64,000 bases of DNA from Ministeria vibrans ATCC 50519 (GCA_943704425.1 CALSCP010002399.1:1-64000); one strand, 5' to 3'. Shown: positions 23,787 to 36,334, counted from the stretch's first letter. A program made the numbers and translations. Notes: generated from the letters alone by a model not told the origin.

Positions 23787-24503
23787 AAAAAAAAAGCTAA
23801 TGCGAAAAAAAGAGAGCTGATGGGGCGAAAGGTAGCAAGCTAGAAACCCCTTACGAGACAAGAGATCGGCAGGGCGCGTGCCGAAGGAGCGGGCGATTGC
23901 GTGAAACGAGCGGTTTTTCAAATGGAAAGAAAAAAACGAGCTGATAAAATCGAATGGGAGAGGATAGGCGCACATGCTGCGGGGCAAGGGCTTGAGCACG
24001 GCACCCGGATGGGGTGCGTGGGGTACGGGTGCGACTGGGACACCTGTGCGTTTGACATGACGACAAGAAACGTCTGCTGCTCTTTTTTTTTCTCCCCTTT
24101 GAAAGTGGTCTAGCGCCGGAGTGGAGGGCGGGTGCGTCCATGCGCGCAGCCAAGGTTGCAGCGGGGCCCGGGGAGCGGGCGGTGGGGCCGGCAGAAGCGC
24201 GGCAGGGCGCCGAGGAGCATGGGAGCGGGCGAGTGACAGATGGGAGGAGCATGAGACGGTACCTGAAGGATAGAACGCGCAAAGGAGGCCGACGAAAGCA
24301 GCTCAGGAGTCTGAGACGCGGTTTCACAGCCACAAAACGAAAGTCAAAAGTTTGGTCTTTGATAGTTTGATTCGTTAATAAATCGTTCCGTCTGTGCTTA
24401 TGCGACAAAGTGATCGAGAAATCAATTTGCAATCAATCAGCATTCTCTTCCCTCCTTCCCTTCCCGAGCCCCGTCAACTTGCTTGAGGCACTCGGGGAAG
24501 ACT
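23717..24503. other. Putative intron and divergent upstream region
   Basis: Holds a run of about 28 A at 23756-23784, a GC-rich block at about 24000-24270 and the possible extra exon at 24263-24310 of the armadillo-like gene. It also contains the promoter of NDUFS1. The remainder shows no convincing coding signal on either strand. Confidence 0.5.
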
Positions 24504-25729
24504 ATGTTTGGAAGATCGTTAACGCCGGCTGCAGCAGGTGAGGAGAGAGAGAGGAGAGAGAGAGATTGAGAGAGAGGATTCCGTTTTCTGTCCCACACCT
24601 CGTCAGGGGTTTCCCGTTCTCTCAGCTCACTCACCCGTGTCGTCTGTCCTTGTGACGCTGGAGCTCTTTTGTTGTTGTTTGCTTTTTTTTTTTTTTTTTG
24701 AAGCATTCAGAAATGGTTCGTTTGGGCTTTTTTTTTTCACGTCTTCGTTTTGCGCTCTTGTCGTGTTCTCAGCTCACCCTTTACCATTGTTTCTCTGTGC
24801 AGCGGTTCGTTCTGCGCGATTCTTACACTCGGCCCCGAAAGCGCTTGCGGCTGTGCCCGCTAAGGAGCCCGAACAGGTTGAGGTTTTCGTCGACGGGCAA
24901 AGTGTCAAAGTTGCGCCTGGCTCGTCGATTTTACTGGTAAGCCCGCGGTTTTCGTCTGCGCTGTGTGTTGTCCCGATCTCTTTACTCCTATGGCGCGCTT
25001 CTGCTGTTGATTTCGAGCCAGGTTTTATGGGGTTTTAACGTCACTTTGAAAAAAAAAAACGCGTTTGCTCTCTTGGCACTCTCTTATGGCTCACATCTAC
25101 TCATTCTCTCTCTCACTCTCACACTCTCTTTTTTCTAGGCATGCGAGAAGGTTGGCGTTGAGATACCTCGATTCTGCTACCACGAGCGCCTTGCCATTGC
25201 CGGCAACTGTCGCATGTGTCTGGTGGAGGTGGAGAAGTCGCCGAAGCCTGTGGCGTCGTGTGCGATGCCTGTGATGCCTGGCATGAAAATCAAGACCAAC
25301 ACGCCCATCGCAAAGAAGGCGCGTGAAGGTGTGATGGAGTTTCTCCTTGTAAACCATCCTCTTGACTGTCCCATTTGCGATCAGGTGCACAACTATTATC
25401 AAATGTAATATTATTAATAATGTTTCATTCTTCATTTGTTAGGCTGGCGAGTGTGATTTGCAGGATCAGTCGATGGGCTTTGGCAGCGATCGATCGCGCT
25501 TTGTGGACAACGTGTTCTCAGGCAAGCGTGCGGTGGAGGACAAGAACATTGGACCGCTGGTGAAGACGGTGATGACGCGCTGCATCCACTGCACGCGATG
25601 TGTGCGGTTTGGCGCGGACATTGCGGGCGTGGAGACGCTGGGCACGACGGGCCGTGGCTCAGACATGCAGGTATGTTAGAGAGTACGAGAGGGAGTAAGA
25701 GACGTGTGTGCCTTTGTGGTGTGTGTTGT

Positions 25730-25771
<42 letters not shown>

Positions 25772-27597
25772 TCGTGCGCGCGCTAGTATGTGCTCGTATG
25801 TGCATTGTACTTTTTGTGCTTAGTGTGAGCATATTGATATGTCTGATTGTTTTCTCTCTCTGTGACAGATTGGGACCTATGTTGAGAAAATGTTCAAGAG
25901 TGAGCTGTCGGGCAACATTGTCGACCTGTGTCCCGTCGGAGCTCTGACCAACAAGCCGTACGCGTTTACGGCGCGCCCATGGGAGCTGCGGACGACGGAG
26001 AGCATTGATGTGTTTGATGCGGTGGGCAGCAACATCCGAGTGAACACGCGTGCGGGTGAGGTCATGCGGGTCCTGCCGCGTATCAACGACCATGTCAACG
26101 AGGAGTGGCTTGCCGACAAGAGGTATGCACGCGTTCTCGTTCTGTTCTGTTTCTATTCTGTTCCCTTGCGTGTTTTTTTTTTGTTTGTTTTTTCTTTTGC
26201 ATGTGGTCTGGACTGATTGTTGTTTTAGTCGATATGCAGTGGATGGACTGAAGCGACAGCGTCTGACGTCGCCAATGATGAAGGTGGACGGGCGGCTGCA
26301 GGGAGTGTCGTGGGAGACTGCACTGGAGGCGGTTGCGGCGCGGTTGAAGCAGACAGGCGCGGACAAGACGGCGCTAGTGGCGGGCGGGATGGCTGATGCA
26401 GAGGCACTGGTCGCGTACAAGGATCTGCTGGGCGGACGCAATGTGTTTATTGGAGACAATGTGCCGGCAACGGGTCGTGATGGCGAGGCGCGTGTGCGTG
26501 CGTCATACCTGTTCAACAGCCGCATTATTGGTGTCGAAGAGGCCGATGTCATTCTGTTGGTGGGCACCAACCCGCGCTACGAGGCACCGCTCGTCAACTC
26601 GCGCATCCGCAAGGCGTATGTGCAGACCGAGCCTCGCATTGGCGTTGTGGGCGACGTGGGCACGCTCAACTATGGTGCAGAGTCGCTCGGTACGACCGCG
26701 TCGGTGCTAAAGGATCTTGCGAGCGGCAAGGGCGCTTTTGCGGATGTGCTGAGCAAGGCCAAGCGACCCATGATCATTGTGGGCACGGCGGGACTGCAAG
26801 GCCGCGCGGATGCAGCTGCCGTCATGGCACTGGCACAGAAGATTGCACTGCGCTGCACGAGCGCCGACAAGGACTGGCAGCCGTTTAATGTGCTGCACTC
26901 ACAGGCGAGCACAGTTGCGGCGCTCGACTTGGGCTATACCCCCGCTGCAGACACACACCTTGCCGCGATCAAGCCCAACCTGCTCTTTATGTATGGCGCC
27001 GATGATGAGCGTGTCTCTCGCGCCACTCTTCCCAAAGACTGTTTCGTCGTGTACCAGGTATCATCAAACAACGACAGTGGAGCAACGACAACTCCACAGA
27101 CGTACTAATAATAATATAATATATTTTTTGTGTGCTTTATGTAGGGCCATCATGGTGACCACGGAGCACACATGGCGGATGTGATCCTTCCTGGTGCAGC
27201 CTATACGGAAAAGGATGGGACGTACGCCAACACGGAGGGCCGCAGTCAGACGACGCGTCGTGCGGTGACACCACCAGGCATGGCACGCGAGGACTGGAAG
27301 ATTGTACGTGCACTGAGTGAGTTTGCGGACGCCCCACTGCCGTACGACACACTCGGCGAGGTGCGAAGCCGGCTGTTTAAAGCAGCACCGCACCTGGAGC
27401 ACTATGAGTCGATTGTGAGCACGGGTGAGACGCTCCCGGCGCCTACGGTGCCCACAACGGCTGTGCTCAAGGAGCCCTTGAGGCCGCCCATGCGTGCTCT
27501 GCGTGACTACTACCGCACTGATCCCATCAGCCGTGCCTCCAAGGTTATGGCCGAGTGCGTTGAGAGTGTGGACGAGATGCCCGGCGAGGAGTGTTGA
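24504..27597 (+). CDS. NDUFS1: NADH dehydrogenase (complex I) 75 kDa subunit, nuclear-encoded
   Basis: Complex I subunit carrying three iron-sulfur clusters of the matrix arm. Seven exons (24504-24537, 24803-24936, 25139-25384, 25443-25670, 25869-26122, 26229-27057, 27145-27597) give 725 residues, against 727 in human. Exon 1 ([11 protein letters not shown]) joins [14 protein letters not shown] to form a typical mitochondrial presequence. The 2Fe-2S ligands are in [15 protein letters not shown], the His-Cys 4Fe-4S ligands in [10 protein letters not shown] and GECDLQDQ, and the second 4Fe-4S ligands in CIHCTRC with a distal Cys in DLCPVGAL. The molybdopterin-like domain follows with GRSQTTRR-type motifs and [20 protein letters not shown]. 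An earlier ATG at 24713 lies in the first intron. It is a complete nuclear copy with no sign of being split. Confidence 0.97.
25731..25769. repeat. (GT)n microsatellite
   Basis: About 19 GT units in the NDUFS1 intron between 25670 and 25869. Confidence 0.95.
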
Positions 27598-28263
27598 AAG
27601 AAGAAGGAGAGAGAAAAGGAGAGTGAACAATCTGTGTGGGTGAGAGAGGGACAATTTTTCGAGAGAATGAAAAAGAAAACAAACGAAATTTAACCAGAGA
27701 TTGTTATTTTCTACCTCTTCTTCTTCTTCTTCTTCACAACCTCCTTCGTCACTATTGGTTCTAGGATTGAATTAATGGTTCTTCTTTTGTAATTTTCATC
27801 TTCTTCGTCAGATAATCAGTCTGTCCTCGCTCCGGCGCTTTCTCTCGGGTCTCGAGTCTCGACGCTCGTGCGAATGAGTCGTGTACTGAGTAGCGTCGAA
27901 AGTGGTTCTGAGTTGTTTGTCTTGTCGCTTTTCGTTTGTCATTCAGAAATGAGTAGAAAAAAGAATAACTCCTTCACACATTGGACTGAGTCCATTCCCC
28001 AGTTAGGGAGTCACCCAGATAGTCCGTTGCCAACAACTTGCCGTTTATTTGCCAATAGGCCAGTACTTTCCAGTCATCAAATATCAATGAATATTCAGAA
28101 GAAGAGAATCTGATTGGTTGAAGATTGAATTTTTTTTCTTCTGATTATTTTCGCACCTTTTCCGAGATATTCACGACAGAGTCTCTCGTCCGATCTCAGC
28201 CAATCCTATTCATTCTTTCTCTTTTTTTTTATAACCCTGAAGCAAGGTTGACCAGAGTGGAAC
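27598..28263. other. Intergenic region between NDUFS1 and cyclin
   Basis: AT-rich, with TTC triplet runs at about 27716-27736. Contains the NDUFS1 3' end and the cyclin promoter. No coding exon is recognised. Confidence 0.6.
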
Positions 28264-30725
28264 ATGGACGGCACAGCCATGGATACGGGGCCCGAAGCGG
28301 GGCTGCCCCGGCGGACTGAGGTGGCGCGCGATCAAGACGCCGCCTGCTACCTCGACGAGGACGCCATCTCGCAGATGCTTATCGATGAGCGACTCTACAT
28401 GGTACGATCTACTAGTTTTCCGCTCTTGCGGCCCGCCGGATTGCCATGTCTTGCCGCGTTGGCGCTTGGAGAAAAAAAAAAAAAGACCCATTCCCATGAT
28501 GTTGTGTCTCACGCGCCATTGGGTGTGTTTCAGGCGGATTCCCAGTACCTGGCTACTGTTCAGGGTAACACCATCCGTCCATGGATGCGACAGGAGCTTT
28601 GCGAATGGATTTTGGAGGTACGAGCGTTTTTTTTTCGGTCGCGCATGTTTTGGCATGTTGCTTTTTGCTTTGCCAAGTTCGCCATGAGCATTTTCGCCGG
28701 GTCCCGTCCCCTATCGTTTGCAGCAAGTGCTTGCAGTCTGTGGTCTGTGTCGTGTGGTTCTGCGTCGCGTGCGATTCGTCGCCTAGCGGCTCCCCTGACC
28801 GCTTTTGTCGCGAGCTGTCAACATCAGACGATTTTTTTTTTTGCAAGTTTTCGCTGGCATGGTCGTTGTAGACGCCATCGGCTGAAACATTTTGCTGGAG
28901 TAGCACCGTGTTGCTTTCACGGGCCCATACATAGCGGATTCTGCGCCGTAGCGGGTGTCGTCGGGCCGCGTGCCTCACATAAAAAAAAAGGTTTTTTTTT
29001 TTGCTGGAGGATTGCTCATCGCTCCGCCGTGCTCTTCTTGCGATATTCTCTGCATGGGGCCATTTTGGCGATTGCATCGCTGGTGGTGGTGCGAGAAGGG
29101 CTCGTCGGCGCGTCCAACGGAGCTGGATCCCTCGTTTCTTCGGCCGACTGCCGCAATATCACTGCAGCGTACACGGCCCATTGTGGCCCCGGTTTCCTCG
29201 GACACCACTAGAAATACGCCGGCGCACCCCTGGCCTCCAGGAGTTTTCGGTTTGCGTGCGAATCCGCCGGTGGTGGTGTCTGTTCCACTGCAATGTGTGA
29301 AAAAAAACACCATCGTTCTGCCGCTGTCGATTCCATCTTGTGACCCCTGCGATCTGCGCCTCGTGTCTACTTGCGCTTTACTCTACCCCTCCCCTTGAGA
29401 TTCTCTCCGGGATTTCGTCGCGATCAGTCGCTTTGGCCTCTGAAAAAGAAAAAAAAAGAAAACACACCACCAAAAAAAAACGAGTCTCTCTGTTGTTTGA
29501 TACCCCTCGGGCTGTGTCACTCGCGCACATGACGCTGGACGGTGTTTTTTATGCGTCCCTATCTTGCTTGGCCCTTCACCGCACTTTATTTCCATTGCCC
29601 AATGACTGGTCTTCTTTGTTTACTTTGTGTTTTGTCGTTTTTTTTATCATCTTTTTTTTTTTGTTGATTTTTTTTTTTTCGTTTGTAGGTGGCTGATTTG
29701 TACCGGGTGAGCACGGATATATATGGGTTGGCAGTGAACCTGGTGGATCGATGTTTGTCGCGCTTTCCTCTGGAAACGCGTCATCTCCAACTGTTGGGCG
29801 CAATGTGCCTGCAAGTCGCGTGCAAGCTGAAGGAATCCACTGCTCTGAGTGTAAGCATTGCTTACTACCTGTGCACCATCTTTCCATCGCTTGTTTCCTT
29901 ACTCTTTTTTGTTTTTTTTTGTTGTTTTTTTTGTATTTCTTTGCTTGGTAGACGGCGGAATTGATCGCGTTCTCAGACAATGCGTTTACATTTGAGCAAG
30001 CGCGTATTATGGAACACACAGTGCTAGAGCGTCTGGACTGGAGACTGTCGGCCGTGACGCCACACGACTGGCTCGAAGTGTTGTTGTGCCGCAGTCAGTT
30101 TTCGCCCGAGGTGTCTCATGCGCTGCGCCACGACGCACGTCACTTTATTGACATGGCACTCACACGCTATGTGTCGTTGGGGTTCAGTCCATCGCTCATT
30201 GCCAGTGCTGCACTGCTCAATGCGGCCGACTATGCAGCGCCTGCCTTGCCTCTCACACTCATTGGTCGTCTGCCCGCGGTCATTGTCCATCTGTTGCGTC
30301 TCCATAACGACCGTCGTCTGTTCAAGTGCACACGCATGCTCAGACGCATTATTGTCGCACTCACACAGCAACAGCAACAACAACCAGAGAGCGAAGATGA
30401 AGACAACGCAGATGACGGCAACGACGACGACAACCACAACCGTCACCGCCAACGCAACAATAGCGAGGGCGGGGAGGAGGAAGGCGGCAACGACAGCGGC
30501 AGCCATGTTAACAACGGCAACAGCAATCCAGGTAGCGCCACGCAGCAACCTCCACCACCGCCTCCGCCCCAGCGTCTTCCGCACGCCTCTGTGTCGCAGA
30601 GTGAGCTGTCCACCCCCGAGTCCTCTCGCGCCAGTTCCTCCCATGACAACAGTGCCAGTCCTCTCTTCTTCGCTCCCATTCCCCTCTCCCATGAAACTGC
30701 CTATCACGCCTCTCTTGCCATGTAA
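28264..30725 (+). CDS. Cyclin (D-type-like) with glutamine/acidic/proline tail
   Basis: Cyclins bind and activate CDKs. Four exons (28264-28401, 28534-28617, 29689-29850, 29952-30725) encode 385 residues. The cyclin box opens with IRPWMRQELCEWILEVADLY, the MR...W..EV signature, where Arg, Lys/Asp and Glu normally contact the CDK. It continues with NLVDRCLSRFPLETRHLQLL, GAMCLQVACKLKEST and LIAFSDNAFTFEQARIMEH to VLERLDWRLSAVTPHDWLE, all arranged as in cyclin D. A second helical domain follows. The tail is low-complexity: a Gln run, an acidic Asp/Asn stretch, then PPPPPPP and Ser-rich segments. No LxCxE retinoblastoma motif is visible in the short N-terminus. Intron 2 is 1071 bases, far longer than others here, and rich in T runs. 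Confidence 0.85.
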
Positions 30726-30824
30726 TTCTGTAACACTATATACAACACAGGAATGTTTGTTGTTTTTCTTTTTTTCTTTTTTTTTTTCTTTTTTTTTTCT
30801 ATTTCTGTTGGATGAGACGGAATT

Positions 30825-32435
30825 TCAATCGGAGTGGAAATCCTCATCGCCAATGAAGTCGGCGTCGCTATCGTCGGCGCCCGTCACGATGCGGTCCATG
30901 TCGTCGGCATCAAACACGGGCGGGGGCGGGGCGGCAAAGGCAGGTGCAGGCGGAATGGGGGCGGCCGAGGGCGGCAGGGGCGGCGGCGGCCGAGCAAGCA
31001 GAGGCGAGGTGGCGAGCGGTGGAGGCGGTGGAAGGCGCAGGTCAAGGATGGCCACCTCGTCTCGCGTCATAATGTGGATTTTAAAAGGCGATCCTGGAAC
31101 TATGTTGTCGTTGACCGAGATCGACACAGTATATTCTCCTAAATCATACACAAACGCAAAAAGACGCAATAATAATTGATAATAATTAAAATAATAATAA
31201 ACGATTTCTTCTCCTTCAATAATCGTACCTGCTGTCATGGGTAAGTATTCTGTCTCCCATACGCCCAGATCTGTTTCGGCGATGGTCACCTACAAAGAAA
31301 ACAACGTAATAAGAGAGAGATAGAAAATGCTCTGTATAAAAAAAACACAATAATAATAATAATAATTATTATTATTATTATTATTATTATAATTATCAAA
31401 AATTTACCACTGGTTTTAACCCTTTGCACTGAACTGTCACTGAACACGAGCCACCAATGCTCGGCTCCTACAAATCCAATATAAAAACAATGACAAAGGC
31501 GTCGTTCGTGTCAGCGTCGCATTACCTGTCGGACGGAGAAACGGGCTAGCTCGCCAGTGCGCCCTTGGATGAGACCGTTTCCTTGGAGATAGATAGTACA
31601 ATCGGGGAGGATGCGAGGATAGGGTTTTCCGTGAGGATAGGACTCGGCCGGGGGCTTGGGTGTCTTCTTCTTCTTTGCCTTGAGCGAGTACATAGGGCGC
31701 TGCGGTTCCAAGTCGGTTTCGTCGAATTCCTCGAGGAAGCGACCGCTCGTGTTCGTTTCCGCGTCCACACCAACTCCCGTGCTTGTACCAATGCCCGCTG
31801 TGGCAGTCTTCTTTGGAAGGGTGTCTCCCTCGAGAACTTGGGCGTGCGTCGACAGGTCCGCATTGTCCTAAAAACATCCAATTACATGAGAAAAGCCAGT
31901 GGAATTGTTTGAGGTTTCGTACGTTCGGTCTGCGATACCGCAGGGTTCCTTGGTCGAACGGAGCTGCATCGGAGAGGCCACCGTCGTCTGTGGTGTCGTC
32001 AGCGACAAAGGAAGTGCGACGATGTGGAGGGTGTGCGCGTAGAGCAGGCTGTGACTGACTGGTCGGCAGCATGTTGAGGAGCTCGGCGATGGTGTCGTTA
32101 GTCGAGTGGACGGTCTTGACGACGTGTGTGCTGCCAGGTGTGGGCACAAGCACTTCGGATGTTCTAACGTTTGCGTGGTAGGCTGAGTACATGGAGGAGT
32201 GTCGTGTGGGTGGGCCCTGCATGCTTGTGGTTCGGGTGTTGCAGGACACGCGCGAGTCCCACTTGTGAATGAGCGTTTCGAGTCTCTCGCAGTCGTTGTC
32301 TGTCTCCCACTTTGTTGAGCTGGTACGCCGCGCACGGCGGCAGATGTAGATAAAGTACAGCGTAATGGCTACAATGACGACACCGACGGCCATAAAGGTC
32401 CAGCCTACTTTGTTCTTGTCGTCCCAAAACGACAT
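30825..32435 (-). CDS. Single-pass membrane protein with a filamin-type Ig repeat and proline-rich tail
   Basis: Five exons (31923-32435, 31526-31867, 31408-31467, 31229-31289, 30825-31138) give 429 residues. After MSFWDDKNKVGW there is one hydrophobic helix (TFMAVGVVIVAITLYFIYIC) stopped by RRARR, so the long C-terminus should be cytosolic. A disordered Ser/Thr/Asp-rich stretch follows. A filamin/ABP280 repeat is then split over four exons: YLQGNGLIQGRTGELARFSV, GGSCSVTVQCKG, VWETEYLPMTAGEYTVSISV and the family hallmark VPGSPFKIHI. The end is a polyproline region (LPPPPPLATSP...) and an acidic terminus. The architecture suggests an actin- or signalling-linked membrane anchor. I do not know a named family with this order. 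Confidence 0.75.
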
Positions 32436-33867
32436 GGTGCCAACAGGTGAACTTTCTACAATTGAGAGGGCACTTTTTGAGTCGTGACAAGAAGAGCGTG
32501 AAGCGGGCACGTGTATGGTTGGCCGAGGAGGGGAGAGGAGAGTCAATGCCGTGTCCAAGGGGGAGGGAGAGGGCGAGAGAGGGGCCGGGTGGGAGGAGGA
32601 GGAGAGAGAGAGAGAGAAGGAAATGGCTGTGCAGTGCATCTTATGTTTGCAGAGCACAGCTCGAACAGGCTGGGCGAGAGATGGCGCGTTGCGAGACGCA
32701 GGAGAAGACCAAGGACGGTCTGCTGGGCGGGGGCACGGGTGGCATGAGGGAAGCAAGCGGTCGTATTTTGACATCGAATGCGAAGAGGAATTTGTTTTTT
32801 TTTTGCAACGTCACAAAGACTGTTTTAAGTGAGCGAAACTTACTTGAATGGCAGTTAAGTGGCCGTTGGTGTTGAGGGCCGACTCACTGCTGAGTGACTA
32901 AGGCTGGCCAAGACTACAGTTGGACTACTTGGGGCTTAGTAGTCTGAAGTCTCTTAAAAATTGAAATAAATGAAAATATTAATGAGTGAATATCTTTAAT
33001 TAATTACCAATTTTCCCCAGTCAGTTTCTTTTTCTTCGCTTGTTCGTCTCTCAAATCTCAATACGCTTGCAAAGTATGCGACCTTGACGTCTCCAAGTTT
33101 CTTCCCGCCGTCCAACACAAGCCCCAAGACGCTTTCGCTGAAAGAGGACGATCACAGATTCCAGTCACACTTATGTTTCAAAATTCTTATGAATAAGTGG
33201 CGACAATTAACCTAATAAACCAAATCTTTTCCGTTATTCACAGCGTTCCTTTTCTTCTAATATACTAAATTATACTTATAGAAAAAAAGATGCAGCGCAC
33301 CTCCATGCTACTCATGATACAGTGCAATCGCCATCCTTTGCGGCAATCAATAGTATAATTTTGATGTAGAACCGGCAAGTGTCTCTTGCACTTCATAGGC
33401 CATAGAAATGCCATTACTGCCAGCAGTTCAACAATATATAAATCCGACGGGACGGGTGGTAAAGTATTGAAAGTAATAGTAAAAATAATAATCATGGTTT
33501 GATTGATTTTCTTCTATTCAATATGACAAAAGCAGTTGACATCCATATCAAATCTCTACATTCGTCGGTCTGCAAGACGTCCGCTTGGTTCGGCGCAAGC
33601 GGCGCAAGCGGGGTTCAGCGCTGTGTGTTGGCGAGTGAGTGAGGGTGAGAGTTGGATTCAAACCAGTCTTAAATAGGCCAATAAGGCCATAGCGATAACG
33701 ACTTAAGGAGTAGCTGAGCACGACAAAGAGGTCGCAAAGAAGGTGAAGAAGATTGCCGATTAAATAGTTATCAGTTGTGACAGTTGATCTCGTGAAATCT
33801 GATTTATCTGAACAGATACTGAAATAACTGATTACTGAACACACTTTTGTCAACGAACAGGGTCAAG
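32436..33867. other. Long intergenic region
   Basis: 1.4 kb between the divergent filamin-repeat and elongase genes. Mostly AT-rich, with purine-rich GAGAG tracts near 32560-32620. Open frames here are short and lack codon bias, splice sites or homology. I see no RNA gene. Confidence 0.6.
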
Positions 33868-35903
33868 ATGGCGTCACTGTTGCAGGATGGAATTGACTGG
33901 TACAAGGATGCCATGACGAAGGGAGGTAACGAACGACGGAAGGAACGAACAAACGAAGGTCGTTGATGACTTTGCTGCTGTGCTGTGCGGGGGCACACGC
34001 CGAACCCTCGACCGTGCAGGCGGGGGTGCTCGCTGCAGCATATCCAAGGGCGCATTCTAACAGACGCGACTTGTCTCACTCTCTCACTTACTCACTCACT
34101 CTCTCTCTCTCTCGCGCGCGCCCTCCGCCAGATCCCCGTGTCGCCGACTGGTTCCTCATGCAGGAGTTCTACGTCACGTTTCTCATCTCCATCGGCTACT
34201 ACCTGAGCATCCCTCTCGGCATGTGGATTATGAAGGGTAACCACCACTCATGGCCAACCCGATCACCTGAAATGATTTTTTTTTGGGGGTGTTGGGGATG
34301 TCCGTTTTTTGCTCACTGCTCTCCTCGTCTCGCCTCCCGCCCAGATCGCGCTCCACTTCACGTCAAGCCCCTGGCCGCCATCTACAACCTGGCCATGGTG
34401 TTTTTGTCGGCTTACATGTTCTACGAGGTGAGCAGTGGTGAAAGAACGTGAATTTGTCACTTTGATGCCGCACGTGAAAATGACTATGCCGCCGCATTGC
34501 TGGCCACGGTCGCCGGGCGGGCCCACTATCACTGCAAAGCTGCTTAATCAAGCGCAACATGGCGGCTGTAGGCCTCGCCACGTCGCTTGATCGGTGTGTC
34601 GGGATTTGCGATCAATCTCAAGATCGCACACACACATTTCATTGTACATTATGATATAATTGTTATTATGACAAGTGCAATCGACCAACTCGCGTGGCAC
34701 CTCACCCAGCCAAACCCACACCGCGCTCATCAAAAACAAACGGTGTGCTCTTCCTCTCTTTAAAAACTTTTTGTTTTGTTTCGTCCTTCTTTGTGTGCAG
34801 ATGTGGATTCCGACGTTTGCTCTTGGCTGTCGATTCGAATCCATGTGCTGCCCCGTCGACTACTCAGACAATCCATATGCCATTCGCGTAGGGCAAAAAA
34901 TGACTTGACAAGAAAATCAACTCATCTTATTATTGTGTGTGTGAACGTGTCTGAATGATGTGTGTGTTTTAGGCGGCCAAAGCAGTTTGGTGGTACTATT
35001 TCTCTAAAGCCATTGAGTTTCTGGACACGTGGTTTATGATTGCGGGAAAGAAGTTCAACCAAGTCACGTTTCTCCACTGTTACCACCACGGTACAATCGC
35101 ATAAGACACATATTAGATGTTATGTGGTATTTGTGTTGTGCTTAGGAGTTGGTTTGTAGTTATTGTGCGTGTTTCATGCGTTACGTGTGTTGTGTAGTGT
35201 ATGTGTTTATATGTTGGTGTTGTGTGATATGTGATCAGCATGCGGCATCATATGTGATAGAGCTAGAGAGTGACTGATGATTTGGGTCTTTTTCGAGTGA
35301 TGTTGATTGACGTGCGTGTGTGGTAGGGACGATGTTGTCCATTTGGTGGATTGGGGCAAAGTATGTTGGCGGAGGAAACAGTGTTGTGCCCGCCGGAACC
35401 AACTGTTTTGTGTAAGAGATCAAACAAATGGAAAAGACACTCACGCAAAATATGACTGATTTTTTGTGTTGTGGTGCCTGTCTCTTAGTCATGTCGTGAT
35501 GTATCTGTACTACTTCCTGTCTGCCATTGGAGTGAGAGTCTGGTGGAAGAAATACGTCACTCAACTACAATTGGTACGAACGCACAGCACAAGCCCGTTG
35601 CTTTGAATCCTAGCCCTAGCCCTAATATCATAACCCAAACATGCCAACATGATCTCAACCCCAAACGAGCTTCTCACACCCACACCCACGTACGCACACA
35701 CACTCTCTTCCCCTGCACAGGCTCAGTTCTTTATCATGCTTGGATTTGCCGTGACGGGCTTTGTCATCGACTGTGACTACCCCCGCTGGATGGCGTACGC
35801 CCTTGCCGCCTACATGCTCTCCCTCATCGTCCTCTTCATGAACTTCTACCGCCATGCCTACAACAAGAGCCAGGAAGAGAAGAAGAAGAAGAAGGCGCAG
35901 TAA
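33868..35903 (+). CDS. ELO-family very-long-chain fatty acid elongase (3-ketoacyl-CoA synthase)
   Basis: ELO proteins condense malonyl-CoA with acyl-CoA in the ER membrane. Eight exons (33868-33925, 34132-34236, 34345-34427, 34801-34887, 34973-35090, 35327-35411, 35489-35573, 35721-35903) give 267 residues. Motifs: [19 protein letters not shown], then LKPL-type [30 protein letters not shown] (ELO KxxExxDT), the histidine box HCYHH, and [12 protein letters not shown] (HxxMYxYY). The end is [11 protein letters not shown], a lysine-rich tail fitting ER retention. Seven hydrophobic segments are visible. All catalytic motifs are intact. The spacing and [14 protein letters not shown] suggest a PUFA-type ELO (ELOVL2/5-like or protist elongase), but substrate range cannot be told from sequence alone. 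Confidence 0.94.
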
Positions 35904-35985
35904 ACTTCTTTGTTCATTTCATTTCAATTACTTCTTAAAACTCTTTTTAACGGCACTTTTATTAAAGCTGGCTCCAGTGATCCTG

Positions 35986-36018
<33 letters not shown>

Positions 36019-36334
36019 CAGCCAACCTGTCTCCGCTCCCTCTGACCCTCTCGACGCTTCCGTAGCTTAAAAAGTGGATCTGACCTGTTTGCGTTATCGC
36101 TTTTTTGTTTGTGATTGATAAGTTGTTACTTTTATTGATAAAAAGGTCTATTTCTCTTTTCTATGTGTTTATGGGTGCTCCATCTTCTTGGGGCTAGCCT
36201 ATAGCGAAAGTATTGTGTTACTTTCATTGCATTATTTTTCATCTCCTGGCTAGGAGTAAATTTTTCCTTTCATTAACTTATTTTTTTTTCTTCTCTCCTT
36301 CTTCTCTCTTGCACCAGTCGCCACCAGATCTTTA
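35904..36334. other. Convergent 3' intergenic region
   Basis: AT-rich, with an AAT/TAA triplet run near 35985-36015 and long T runs. Contains the 3' ends of the elongase and the GBP-like gene. No gene seen. Confidence 0.6.

Noticed and set aside
24437-24706. Minus-strand frame with MLQKKKKK and a [15 protein letters not shown]-like exon
   Set aside because: Antisense to NDUFS1 exon 1 and a poly-T tract; splice phases do not fit the armadillo-like gene.
24698-24940. ATG at 24713 as the NDUFS1 start
   Set aside because: The exon at 24504-24537 splices in frame through a stronger GTGAGG donor and gives a proper presequence.
32436-33867. Search for tRNA, rRNA or CRISPR-like structures in the largest intergenic regions
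   Set aside because: No cloverleaf, rRNA-like block or spaced repeat array was recognisable by eye.
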